Shown here: piece after piece, positions 53,025 through 61,355 of the stretch | Layout: each line of letters starts with the position of its first letter | Position numbering within the stretch: position 1 is the first letter of the stretch | Source: JAIQFV01 sp041494885 | GTDB taxonomy: Bacteria; Acidobacteriota; Terriglobia; JAIQFV01 | Assembly (NCBI GenBank): GCA_041494885.1 | Contig: JBGQBO010000013.1 | Location: 1-64,000, forward strand | Reading direction: 5' to 3' | Length of the DNA: 64,000 nt | Program-made: the position numbers and the translations under genes | The notes under the pieces: generated by a model | Seen by the model: the letters and a program-made list of their open reading frames with translations, nothing else | Told to the model about the DNA's origin: nothing | Database searches by the model: none

Positions 53025-54980
53025 GTGCGATCCAAAACTACATCAAGAGTTCAGAGCTCTTCACCCAACCCTAAAGATTCCCCCGAATCACGACCGCGAC
53101 TTTCTCCGCTCGATCTTTCCTGGATCGAATCTCTTCCCACCTCCAAGATACTTACTGCCCTTCTCTTGCTGGTCCTCCTGGCCTTTGCCAATTCCCTGTC
53201 GGGTGAATTCGTTTTTGATGACATCAAGTACATTGTTCACAATGAAAGCCTTCGCGGTCCGATCAATCCGGTGAAGGTGCTGACCACTGATGAACTGGTC
53301 TTTTCGACAAGTTATTCGAAGGACATCGCTCTCCCTTATCACGGCCGCCTGTTCACCCTCTGGTTAATGTTGGGCTATCGATGGTTTCATTTGTGGACGC
53401 CCGGCTGGCACCTTCTAAGTATCCTGGTGCACTTGGGCGCAACCCTGCTCGTCTTCCTCACCGTACGGGAATTTCTCGGCCAAAAATCCATAGCCGCTGT
53501 GGCTGCTATTTTGTTTGCCGTTCACCCCATCCACTCCCAGGCGGTCGCGTGGGTCACCGCGGGAGCGCACGAGCTTCTTACGTTGTTCTTCCTGCTCTCG
53601 CTCTACTTTTATTTGCGAGCACGAAGCACTCATGCCATCCGACACTGGATATTGTCTCTGTCTTTCTTTGCTCTTTCGACGATGATCAAAGAGAGCGCGT
53701 TGAGCTTGACGTTTGTTGTGATCGGTCTGGAGTTTCTGCTCCCGGATAGAACTGGAGACAGCCGGCAGCCAAGTCATTCCTTCGCGGGGATTCGGAGAGT
53801 CCTGATCCACTCTTCAGGCTTCCTTTTCATCAGTCTTCTTTATTTGTTGGAACGCTACCGAGGATTGGGTTTCCTGAGCTGGGAGCACCCCCTCAACAAG
53901 GATGTTACCCCATTCGATGTGATCTTCACGATTCCCACTGTGGTTTTGAGCTATTTTATGCACCTGCTTTTTCCATTCCGCCTGAGCCTGATTTACTTTG
54001 TTGCCTTTGTCCGGAGCGGAGCGTCCCCGGCATTCTTAATCTCCACTCTGATCCTGCTCCTTCTGGCAGCATGTCTGTTTTGGCTAAGGCGATTTGTGTC
54101 GGCACTTCAGGACAGAACAGCTGTCAACGCCTCTGTTCTTGCCGGGCTTCTGTTTTGGATTCCCTTGCTTCCTGTGTTGAATTTAAGGGCGTTTCATCCG
54201 GAGTACCTGGTGCAGGATCGTTACGCGTACTTACCTTCAGTGGGATTTTGCATCGGAATCGCGATGTTCTGGATTCTGCTACTCAAAAAAAGCAAGTCAA
54301 CCTGGCTTCAAATGGGCGTGACGGCGGCTCTCGCTGTGGGTCTACTGGCTGGGACTGCCCAGGGGAACAGAATCTGGCACGATTCTGTCGCCTTGTGGGA
54401 AAGAGCTGAGACGAATCGCCCACAGTCCTGGGACGTTCACTACAATGTGGGACTGGCATTGTTGGAACACGGGCGTTATGCGGAGTCGGAGCGGGAGCTC
54501 CAAGAAGCGGCCAGGCTTGCACCTGCCGACGCCGCGGTAATGAACAATCTCGGCCTCGCACAGATGAATCTTACCGAAACCGATCGGGCTATTCAGAGTT
54601 TTGAGCGGGCTATTCAGTTGGATCCAAAACTGGCAGAGGCTTACAACAATTTGGGAACGCTTCAATTCCGGATGAATAATTTCCTCGCAGCAGAAAAGAC
54701 CCTTCGGATGGCATTGGCGGTCGACCCGCGATCGAAGGAAGCCCTTTACAATCTGGCTCGGCTCCACATGGCCCGTGGGGATATGCAAGCGGCTGTGGAC
54801 ACATGGGACCGTTTGTTGCGGATCAACCCAGGGGATGCCGAAGCGCGATGGCAATTCGGACTGACACTGAAAAGCCTGAATCGTCTTGAGGAGGCACGGT
54901 CGCAATGGATCGGCGCATTGCAGGATGCCAAGGATCAGTCGTTGAGGATGAAGATAGAAGCCGAACTGAACTCGAGGTAG
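53025..54980 (+). CDS. TMTC-like GT-C membrane glycosyltransferase with TPR domain
   Basis: The 651-residue protein begins with a Ser/Pro-rich cytoplasmic stretch, a first helix (ILTALLLLVLLAFANSLS) and the motif GEFVFDDIKYIVHNES, whose DD pair is typical of the first outer loop of TMTC-type GT-C enzymes. About ten further helices follow to residue 450, then four or five TPRs (SWDVHYNVGLALLEHGRYAE, AVMNNLGLAQMNLTET, AEAYNNLGTLQFRMNN). GT-C enzymes transfer lipid-linked sugars on the periplasmic side. Its position between pilR and pilA makes pilin glycosylation an attractive, untested inference. The start is GTG 53025 without a clear ribosome-binding site. Confidence 0.75.
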   Translation: MRSKTTSRVQSSSPNPKDSPESRPRLSPLDLSWIESLPTSKILTALLLLVLLAFANSLSGEFVFDDIKYIVHNESLRGPINPVKVLTTDELVFSTSYSKDIALPYHGRLFTLWLMLGYRWFHLWTPGWHLLSILVHLGATLLVFLTVREFLGQKSIAAVAAILFAVHPIHSQAVAWVTAGAHELLTLFFLLSLYFYLRARSTHAIRHWILSLSFFALSTMIKESALSLTFVVIGLEFLLPDRTGDSRQPSHSFAGIRRVLIHSSGFLFISLLYLLERYRGLGFLSWEHPLNKDVTPFDVIFTIPTVVLSYFMHLLFPFRLSLIYFVAFVRSGASPAFLISTLILLLLAACLFWLRRFVSALQDRTAVNASVLAGLLFWIPLLPVLNLRAFHPEYLVQDRYAYLPSVGFCIGIAMFWILLLKKSKSTWLQMGVTAALAVGLLAGTAQGNRIWHDSVALWERAETNRPQSWDVHYNVGLALLEHGRYAESERELQEAARLAPADAAVMNNLGLAQMNLTETDRAIQSFERAIQLDPKLAEAYNNLGTLQFRMNNFLAAEKTLRMALAVDPRSKEALYNLARLHMARGDMQAAVDTWDRLLRINPGDAEARWQFGLTLKSLNRLEEARSQWIGALQDAKDQSLRMKIEAELNSR

Positions 54981-55962
54981 GGAAGAAGGGTGTCGCTGCG
55001 AATGGGGGTGGCGGAATCACAGGGTGGGCCAAGATGAAAGGGGGCTTCTTATCCAATAAGATTGAGAAGCATGCCGATTTGCCAGTCTGCCACGTTCGCC
55101 CTACGCCACCGAATGCACTCATTCCAGACCGCAGTCCCGCCCCAAGTACTCATTGACTGTGCTTCATCCGGGAACGCGCTATTCCCCAACTCCGTCAGGA
55201 GTGGCCTATTTATAGCCCCAGTCCTCCCCCCTCGTCTTGGGGTTGAACCCCGTAGGGGTGGCATCTTCTACGGATCCAATTTGGGGCCCGGATAGATACA
55301 CGCAAACCTTGCAAATGGACGTATCAATCTTTACGAAGCCCAGGTGTCACCCCTACGGGGTTCAATTTAGAAAGGTGTCTGGGGCATTCGACTACAAAGA
55401 TACCACTCCTAACGGAGTTGGGGAATCCTCAACCGTCAGGGAGCAGCACGTCCGGTATACAATGCAATGTGTCCCTCTGTTGTCAGGTGTTGGGGGGTCG
55501 CACCTCGGAAGGGATACCACGTGCACTGCGGATTTTCTCAATATCATTTGGTGGGAGAAAGTTTCGTCAGCTTCCATGTTTCCGATAGATGCCTCACTTG
55601 GGCAAACCCGAATCTTCCATCGTCACGGTTCCGTGGGGAATCCCCCTCTACGTCCGAAAAACCATTGAAGCAGTTCCGATTGATTCTTTCGGTTATTCTG
55701 GTCGGCCCGGTTCATCGACGTGTACCCGGGTCTCCCTCCACCTAACAACTTGACCGAATTACCGGTCCCCTCTAAAGAATTACTCGCTTTGCTTCTCTGA
55801 CATAAAACGTCAGGTGGATTTACAGAAAGTGTAATTCCTCGAGCGGCCAAGTCCTCTGGCAAATCACCCTGAAACTCAATCACCCTTTGAAAGGCAACAT
55901 AACGTATTGATTTTAATTGGCTTACTGGTAACCTCCAGTTCGGTCAACTTGACCGCATCCTT
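54981..55962. other. intergenic region upstream of pilA
   Basis: About 980 bp without a supported gene. It contains the 242 bp palindromic element at 55183-55424, listed separately. The remainder has only short frames without family resemblance. Confidence 0.4.
55183..55424. mobile_element. transposase-less copy of the IS200-like element ends (MITE)
   Basis: The left half has CCCCAACTCCGTCAGGAGTG (from 55183) and AACCCCGTAGGGGTGGCAT; the right half has the same two motifs inverted (GTGTCACCCCTACGGGG at about 55344, CACTCCTAACGGAGTTGGGG to 55423). The same ends flank the Y1 transposase at 60179-61073. This 242 bp copy has no transposase, so it fits a non-autonomous derivative. Confidence 0.7.
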
Positions 55963-55978
55963 TGGAATCCAGGGTGCA
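55963..55978 (+). promoter_or_regulatory. possible sigma-54 promoter of pilA
   Basis: TGGAATCCAGGGTGCA matches the -24/-12 pattern TGGCAC-N5-TTGCA at the key GG and GC, which have the right 10 bp gap, with mismatches at CAC and the first T. It is 56 bp before the pilA ATG, leaving a leader of about 45 nt. PilR upstream is a sigma-54 activator, which supports the call. Confidence 0.4.
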
Positions 55979-56033
55979 TCATCCAAGGCAGGCTGCGATG
56001 ATCGCGGTCGCTTATTCTCCGGAGGATTAAATT

Positions 56034-56540
56034 ATGAAGAACAACAACAAAGGATTTTCGCTTCTGGAACTGCTGATCGTCGTAGCGATCATTCTGATCA
56101 TTGCAACGATCGCCATTCCCAGCTTGCTGAGATCTCGCCAAGCATCAAACGAATCGTCAGCAGTGGGTGACATGCGAACAATTAATACTTCCGAAGTCAC
56201 TTATTCCTCATCGAACGCACAGCAATTCGGAACCTTTGCAAATTTGATGGCGGCGGGCTTGCTCGATGGTCGGTTCGCCAATGTGGCCGTTGCTCCTGGA
56301 CTCCATGGACAGATTTATACGGAAGGTGTTGTAGGCATACTTGACAATGGCGGAACTGGTAACGACGTAGGTGGAGCCCCCCCGCCGGCGTATGGGTTCG
56401 CTCAAACGCCTCAGGCGGGTGCCGCACGATATGGTTACTGCTCTGGCACTGATGCGGTGGTTCGGTACAATGCAGTATCAACTGGAAACGTATTTCCCGT
56501 AGGTCCACCTGCCAAGGTGCGATTCGATCCCGTTCAATAA
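56034..56540 (+). CDS. pilA: type IV pilin PilA
   Basis: The 168-residue prepilin has a short basic leader (MKNNNKG) cleaved by PilD after G7, then the mature N-terminus FSLLELLIVVAIILIIATIAIPSLL with Glu5. The C-terminal domain is Gly/Ala-rich and has only one cysteine (YCSGTDAVV), so the usual disulfide-bonded D-region is absent. The ribosome-binding site is GGAGGA before the ATG. It is one main target of the PilS/PilR system. A strong terminator follows. Confidence 0.93.
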   Translation: MKNNNKGFSLLELLIVVAIILIIATIAIPSLLRSRQASNESSAVGDMRTINTSEVTYSSSNAQQFGTFANLMAAGLLDGRFANVAVAPGLHGQIYTEGVVGILDNGGTGNDVGGAPPPAYGFAQTPQAGAARYGYCSGTDAVVRYNAVSTGNVFPVGPPAKVRFDPVQ

Positions 56541-56563
56541 AGGATGTACTGTTTCAACCAAAG

Positions 56564-56598
56564 GCGATGGTCCCGAGTATCGGGACCATCGCTTTTTT
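56564..56598 (+). terminator. rho-independent terminator of pilA
   Basis: GCGATGGTCCCGA (56564-) pairs with TCGGGACCATCGC (to 56592), followed by seven T. It lies 24 bp after the pilA stop and is among the strongest terminators in the window. Confidence 0.92.
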
Positions 56599-56609
56599 TA
56601 TGGCCGCCA

Positions 56610-56970
56610 GGGACTGACACCTTTTCGCTCGACCTTTTTGAAGGATTCTGGAATCCGGGTGTCTGTCCCTTGCCCGGACCCGGACCAGCCGAAACAAAAG
56701 GGACAGACACCAGCTCTGGTGTCATTCCTGCGAAGTTATTTACGAGAAGGTGTCAGTCCCCGTGCGCCAGGGACTGACACCTTTTCGCTCGACCTTTTCG
56801 AAGGTTTCTCGAATCCGGGTGTCTGTCCCTAACTTCGACCGTTTCGAAGAATTTATTAATTTCCTCTTCCTTGTTATAATAGACAGGTGCTTCAGGGTCT
56901 CGACCAAGGGGACAGACACTTGGTTTGCCGCCATTCCTGCTAGCTTTCTTAAGATAATGTGTCTGTCCCC
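56610..56970. repeat. cluster of four ~60 bp palindromic units (GGGACWGACAC family)
   Basis: Units lie at 56610-56669, 56700-56760, 56770-56829 and 56908-56970, each bounded by GGGAC(T/A)GACAC and its inverse GTGTC(T/A)GTCCC. Units 1 and 3 are nearly identical, 160 bp apart. This is a BIME-like array of REP units of the kind dispersed by REP-associated tyrosine transposases; no cognate transposase is in the window. Confidence 0.75.
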
Positions 56971-57026
56971 GGCTCCCGGGGCATCGACCGCACAATTGCT
57001 TGCTGTACGCCGATCACCTTGATCCA

Positions 57027-57971
57027 ATGGAAGCCATCAGAATTCACGAACTGACCAAAGACTATTACGTTGGTTTCTGGCGCAAGCGCAAGGTGCGGGC
57101 GCTGGATCAGCTCTCGTTGACCGTGAATAAAGGCGAGATATTCGGATTCCTCGGCCCCAATGGCGCGGGGAAGACCACGACCCTCAAGCTTCTGATGCGG
57201 CTAATTTACCCGACCTCGGGGCATGCGGAAATCCTGGGAAAACCATTTGACGATGTGGCCATGCACGCGCACATCGGTTATCTTCCTGAAAACCCCTACT
57301 TTTATGATTATCTAACGGCTGAAGAATTCCTGGCCTACTCTGCCCGCCTCTTCGGCCTCAACTCCACCGGAATGAAGTCGAAAATCGACGAGCTCCTTCA
57401 GGTGGTGGATCTCAAGGACGCCCGCCGGCTCCAACTTCGCAAGTTTTCGAAGGGAATGTTGCAGCGCGCCGGGATAGCCCAGGCTTTAATCAATGACCCG
57501 GAGATCATTTTTCTCGATGAACCCATGTCGGGCTTGGACCCCATTGGACGGCGTGAGATTCGCGACCTGATCTTGGGTTTAAAGCGGGAGGGCAAAACTG
57601 TTTTTTTCTCTACTCACATCCTGCCGGATGTGGAGACCCTGTGCGACCGCGTGGCTATCATCCATAAGGGGAGACTCCGCGGATGTGGCAGCCTCACGGA
57701 GCTCCTGGTGGGGGACTCGTCCGCGATTGAGATGGTTGTGAGCCGGTTCAACGACGAACTGCAGGGCGCGCTCCGCTCGACCGCCACCGATCAAAACGTT
57801 GCCGGGAACATGCTGCGATTGACCCTTCCGGACCAGGCGGCCCTCTTCCGCGCCCTGGAAGTGGTGCGGGCGCACGGCGGCCAAGTGGTCCACGTTCACC
57901 CGCTCAAGGAGTCGTTCGAAGATTATTTTGTCAAATTGTTTGCCAACGAATCGAAATCGATTGAGCCATGA
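57027..57971 (+). CDS. ABC transporter ATP-binding protein (ABC-2 type)
   Basis: The 314-residue ATPase has Walker A GPNGAGKTTTLKL, a signature helix KFSKGMLQR (a common variant of LSGGQ), Walker B IIFLDEPMSGLDP and an H-loop (FFSTHIL). It pairs with the next gene, which it overlaps by 4 bp. The start is ATG 57027; a TTG at 57000 is less likely. The exported substrate is unknown; the position downstream of pilA suggests, but does not show, a pilus-related or surface role. Confidence 0.9.
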   Translation: MEAIRIHELTKDYYVGFWRKRKVRALDQLSLTVNKGEIFGFLGPNGAGKTTTLKLLMRLIYPTSGHAEILGKPFDDVAMHAHIGYLPENPYFYDYLTAEEFLAYSARLFGLNSTGMKSKIDELLQVVDLKDARRLQLRKFSKGMLQRAGIAQALINDPEIIFLDEPMSGLDPIGRREIRDLILGLKREGKTVFFSTHILPDVETLCDRVAIIHKGRLRGCGSLTELLVGDSSAIEMVVSRFNDELQGALRSTATDQNVAGNMLRLTLPDQAALFRALEVVRAHGGQVVHVHPLKESFEDYFVKLFANESKSIEP

Positions 57972-58762
57972 ATAAGATTCTCGCCATCGCTCAAAACACC
58001 TTCAAGGAGGCCATTCGGGACAAAATCCTTTACAGTCTCATCCTGTTCGCGTTGCTGATGATTGGGAGCTCGCTGATTCTGGGCATGATTTCCATCAATA
58101 TTGAGACTAAAGTGACGGTCGATGTGGGATTGAGCTCGATGTCGTTGATCGGTGCGGTGATTGCCGTCTTCATCGGCATCAATCTCGTCCACAAAGAAAT
58201 CGATAAAAGGACGCTTTATTCGATCCTGGCCAAGCCGGTCCGGCGCACGGAATTTATCCTGGGGAAGTTTTTTGGCCTTGCCTTCACCCTCTTTGTCAAT
58301 CTCGCGATCATGACCGTGGGGCTAGTCCTTGTTCTGACTTATGTGAAGAGCCACGCTTACTCCAAAGGCCAGTTAACCGAGATTCACAGCAGTCTGTTTG
58401 TGGCGGTGTTTCTGATCTTCCTGCAGCTTCTGTTGATCACTGGAATCGCGCTCGTGTTTTCCTCGTTTTCGACCCCGACGCTTTCGGCCATGTTCACCCT
58501 GGCGCTTTATTTCATCGGACAGTTCAATGCCGATATCAAACACTTCGGAGTGGATGCCGGCAATGTAGCGGTACGGATGATCACTTCCGGGTTGTATTAC
58601 CTGCTCCCCAACTTTGGCAACTTCAATGTCATTGCCGGGGTGTCGCACGGAAAACCGATCGCCGCAGCACTGGTCGTTTATGATGTGGCCTATTCAATCG
58701 TCTACCTGGCGATTTTGCTGTCGGCAGCGGCGGTGATCTTCAACCAGAGAAATTTGAAATAG
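57968..58762 (+). CDS. ABC-2 type transporter permease
   Basis: The 264-residue protein has six hydrophobic segments (IGSSLILGMISINI, SLIGAVIAVFIGINLV, LAFTLFVNLAIMTVGLVLVLTYV and so on) and a conserved KEIDKRTLYSILAKPVRR loop typical of ABC-2 permeases. It overlaps the ATPase gene (ATGA) and so is translationally coupled with it. Confidence 0.9.
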   Translation: MNKILAIAQNTFKEAIRDKILYSLILFALLMIGSSLILGMISINIETKVTVDVGLSSMSLIGAVIAVFIGINLVHKEIDKRTLYSILAKPVRRTEFILGKFFGLAFTLFVNLAIMTVGLVLVLTYVKSHAYSKGQLTEIHSSLFVAVFLIFLQLLLITGIALVFSSFSTPTLSAMFTLALYFIGQFNADIKHFGVDAGNVAVRMITSGLYYLLPNFGNFNVIAGVSHGKPIAAALVVYDVAYSIVYLAILLSAAAVIFNQRNLK

Positions 58763-58773
58763 AAAGGTGGAAT

Positions 58774-58964
58774 AAATTCCAAATTCCAATCCGCCGCGGC
58801 GGACAAATTCCAAACAAAAACCAAATTCCAAACACAACCCAAAAGATGGACTCGCGAATCTCACGCTTGCCTATACCATCGTCAAGAGAAGGGGAGACCA
58901 TTCTTTTTGATGTTTTGGGCCTTGGAATTTGTTTGGAATTTGGAATTTGGAATTTGGAATTTTG
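58774..58964. repeat. palindromic AAATTCCAA repeat before the TPR gene
   Basis: AAATTCCAAATTCCAA and CAAATTCCAAACA units (58774-58850) are matched by inverted TTGGAATTTGTTTGGAATTTG units (58920-58962). The element reaches to 10 bp before the ATG of the next gene, so it covers that gene's leader and may hide its initiation site. GGCGGCGG-like CCGCCGCGGCGG lies in the left arm. Confidence 0.65.
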
Positions 58965-58974
58965 ATCTTATCCC

Positions 58975-59853
58975 ATGTTTCGCAAATCCATTACCCTCTT
59001 CCTCGTCTTCTTCCTCTTCGGATTCACGGCCATTTACTTTTTGCAGCAGCGCATCAACGGGGTGGTGGGAGAATATCACCAGACCGAGGAGATGCTGCTC
59101 CTCCCTTCGGGTCCCATGGTCAAGAAACTCTCCATGGGTTTTGAGAGCCTGGTGGCAGATATTTACTGGATTCGGGCCATTCAATATTTCGCCGGGGGCC
59201 GAATGAGGGACCCGACGCGCCGGTTTGATCTGCTTTATCCGATGCTCGACATCACGACAACACTCGACCCGGCCATAATTCCCGTTTACGAGTTTGGGGC
59301 GGTCTTCCTGGGCGAGCCGCCTCCGATCGGCGCGAATGACCCCGCGCAAGCCATCGAACTTCTCGAAAAACGGATCGCCGCGAATCCGGATGATCCGGAA
59401 CTGTTTCTTCGGCTGGGGTTTGTTTACTACTGGTATCTGAAAGACTACAAGCAGGCAGCCGCGACCTTCCTGCGGGGATCGGAGCTTCCCCAGGCCAAGC
59501 CATGGCTTCGCACGATGGCGGCGTTCTCTTTGTCGCGCGGCGGCGATCGGCAGGCCTCACGGTTTCTCTGGGAACAGATCTACGAATCCTCAGAGAACAA
59601 GCGTGCCAAGGAAAACGCCCTGGCCCATCTGGCGGAACTGCAGGCGGAAGATCAAATCGAGGCGCTTGAAAAAGTCGCGGCGAAATTTCGTGAGCAATCC
59701 GGCCGCTGGCCCCGCAGTTTTGTTGAACTGGCCACGCGGGGATTTCTTCGCGGAATCCCGCTCGATCCTTCCGGAGTTCCGTACCTCCTCGACCCCGGGA
59801 GCGGAAGGGTTTACGTTTCTGCCGACACCAAACTCCAGATTGTGCCGAAGTAG
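58975..59853 (+). CDS. membrane-anchored TPR protein
   Basis: The 292-residue protein has one N-terminal signal anchor (SITLFLVFFLFGFTAIYFL) and a conserved EEMLLLPSGPMVKKLSMGFESLVADIYWIRAIQYFAG segment (quoted in part), then TPR-like repeats (PDDPELFLRLGFVYYWYLKDYKQAAATF). A C-terminal LDPSGVPYLLDPGSGRVYVS ends the protein. Such proteins follow ABC-2 transporter genes downstream of pilA in related genomes from memory; the function is unknown. The start lies within an AAATTCCAA repeat, and no classical ribosome-binding site is visible. Confidence 0.7.
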   Translation: MFRKSITLFLVFFLFGFTAIYFLQQRINGVVGEYHQTEEMLLLPSGPMVKKLSMGFESLVADIYWIRAIQYFAGGRMRDPTRRFDLLYPMLDITTTLDPAIIPVYEFGAVFLGEPPPIGANDPAQAIELLEKRIAANPDDPELFLRLGFVYYWYLKDYKQAAATFLRGSELPQAKPWLRTMAAFSLSRGGDRQASRFLWEQIYESSENKRAKENALAHLAELQAEDQIEALEKVAAKFREQSGRWPRSFVELATRGFLRGIPLDPSGVPYLLDPGSGRVYVSADTKLQIVPK

Positions 59854-60010
59854 TACTTACGCTGATTCATGAGCGCTCCCCAAGTCATTGTCCTGGAATA
59901 CCCAGGAATCGCCGCCGCAAGGAGTTTCTGATTGTTCGTGGAAGATCCAATCCGTATAGATGCCCCGTGAGAAATCGGCAGTGAGTGGCAAAAACCCGGA
60001 ACGGGCTCAC

Positions 60011-60105
60011 TAGCAACTCCGTTAGAAGTGGAATATTTGTAGGTCTGATCCTCTTTTTCGTTTGTTTCGAACAAACTCTATGGGAGTGACATCAAAGGTC
60101 TGAAA
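60011..60105. repeat. solo left end of the IS200-like element
   Basis: GCAACTCCGTTAGAAGTGGAATATTTGTAG at 60013-60042 (shown shortened: GCAACTCCGTTAGAAGTGG) and TATGGGAGTGACATC at 60079 repeat the left end of the nearby IS200-like element in degraded form. It lies in the 531 bp gap 59854-60384, which has no other gene. Confidence 0.5.
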
Positions 60106-60178
60106 CCCGTCCTTCAGGTCATTACGGGCTCAGTAAGAACCCGCGTTGGGTGGAAATGACCCGGAATCTGCCCACCGG

Positions 60179-61073
60179 CAACTCCGTTAGGAGTGGCATA
60201 TTTATAGCTCCAATCTCTGCGGCACATTGTGCTGAGCCCCGTAGGGGCGATATCCTGTATGGATCAAATCTCGAGGACCTCTGCTTTGCACATGGCATCT
60301 TTTCACAGCAAGATTCCCCTGGTGATTCCCCGTAGCCCAGCCAGCTGACTTACCCCCTTGAGCTGCGATAGGAGTGAGATCTCTATGGCCAACACCTATA
60401 CCCAGATATACATCCACTTGGTGTTTGCGGTCCAAGGACGTCAAAACTTGATTCAGCCCAAGCATAACGATGAGTTACAAAAGTACATCACCGGGATTGT
60501 GACTGGCCAAAAGCAAAAACTCCTCGCCATTAATAACCGCCCAGATCATGCTCACCTGCTTATTGGTCAGAAACCGGACATTGCGCTCTCAGACTTGGTG
60601 CGGGATATTAAATCTGGATCATCGGGGTTCATCAACAAATGTAGATGGGTCCGCGGAAGATTTGAGTGGCAGGAAGGATTTGGGGCATTCTCCCACTCTC
60701 ATTCCCAGCTAACCGCAGTGATCCGCTACATCCAAAACCAGGAAAAGCATCATGCGAGGAAGACCTTCCAGCAGGAATATCTTGCACTATTGGAGAAGTT
60801 TCAGATTCCGTATGACCAGAAATACATCTTCAAGCCGATTGAAATTTGAAGGGAGGTTCTAAACTAGGAGGCAGGTGATCAAATCAAATTGCGGGTCGGT
60901 CCCCCAGGGTGGGACGGGCTGAAACACAGAATCATAGGTTGTTGGCCCATTGATCTTGTTGGGTGTTCTGAAGTTGCGCAGCAGCCCGCAAAGATGCCAC
61001 CCCTACGGGGTTCATTCATAAAAAGTATAAAAGGGAACGCGGGACTACAACTATGCCACTCCTGACGGAGTTG
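60179..61073 (+). mobile_element. IS200/IS605-like element with palindromic inverted ends
   Basis: Left end 60179-60200 and right end 61052-61073 are inverted copies (CAACTCCGTTAGGAGTGGCA and its complement with one change), each holding a small ACTCCGT/AGGAGT hairpin. An inner GAGCCCCGTAGGGGCG on the left pairs with ACCCCTACGGGG on the right. The element encloses one Y1 transposase gene, giving about 895 bp. Such palindromic ends fit single-strand transposition by HUH enzymes. Confidence 0.75.
60385..60849 (+). CDS. tnpA: IS200/IS605-family Y1 transposase
   Basis: The 154-residue protein begins MANTYTQIYIHLVFAVQGRQ, the IS200-like N-terminus, and contains the HUH motif in NRPDHAHLLIG and the catalytic tyrosine region VIRYIQNQEKHH. 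It should cut and join single-stranded DNA at hairpins. The ATG at 60385 follows AGGAGTGAG. Length and motifs are complete, so it is probably active. It lies inside matching palindromic ends; it is the only intact transposase seen in the window. Confidence 0.88.
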   Translation: MANTYTQIYIHLVFAVQGRQNLIQPKHNDELQKYITGIVTGQKQKLLAINNRPDHAHLLIGQKPDIALSDLVRDIKSGSSGFINKCRWVRGRFEWQEGFGAFSHSHSQLTAVIRYIQNQEKHHARKTFQQEYLALLEKFQIPYDQKYIFKPIEI

Positions 61074-61355
61074 GGGGAATGCCACCTTCAGGTGCTATCC
61101 CTGACGATGGGGACCTTTCCATCATCTTGTTCCGACCCCCTGCTCTCCTATGCGTGGGTCCCTTATGAATTTCTTCTGTAACGCCTATCATAGACTTCTC
61201 GTCGCTGGGTAAAGCATCGGGAGGTCCTGAAATGCCTGTTTCCGGGCTCTCCCGGAATTTCCCACTCTTTTCGGTTTCGCAGCGGTGCCATGGGATTCGG
61301 CATATCCTGAACATCGTGATTATCACCTTGCATAAAGTATGGAGGAATTTCGCCC
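60850..61355. other. intergenic region between tnpA and the M14 gene
   Basis: The first half holds the right end of the IS200-like element. No other gene is recognised; the M14 promoter should lie in 61080-61340. Confidence 0.4.
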
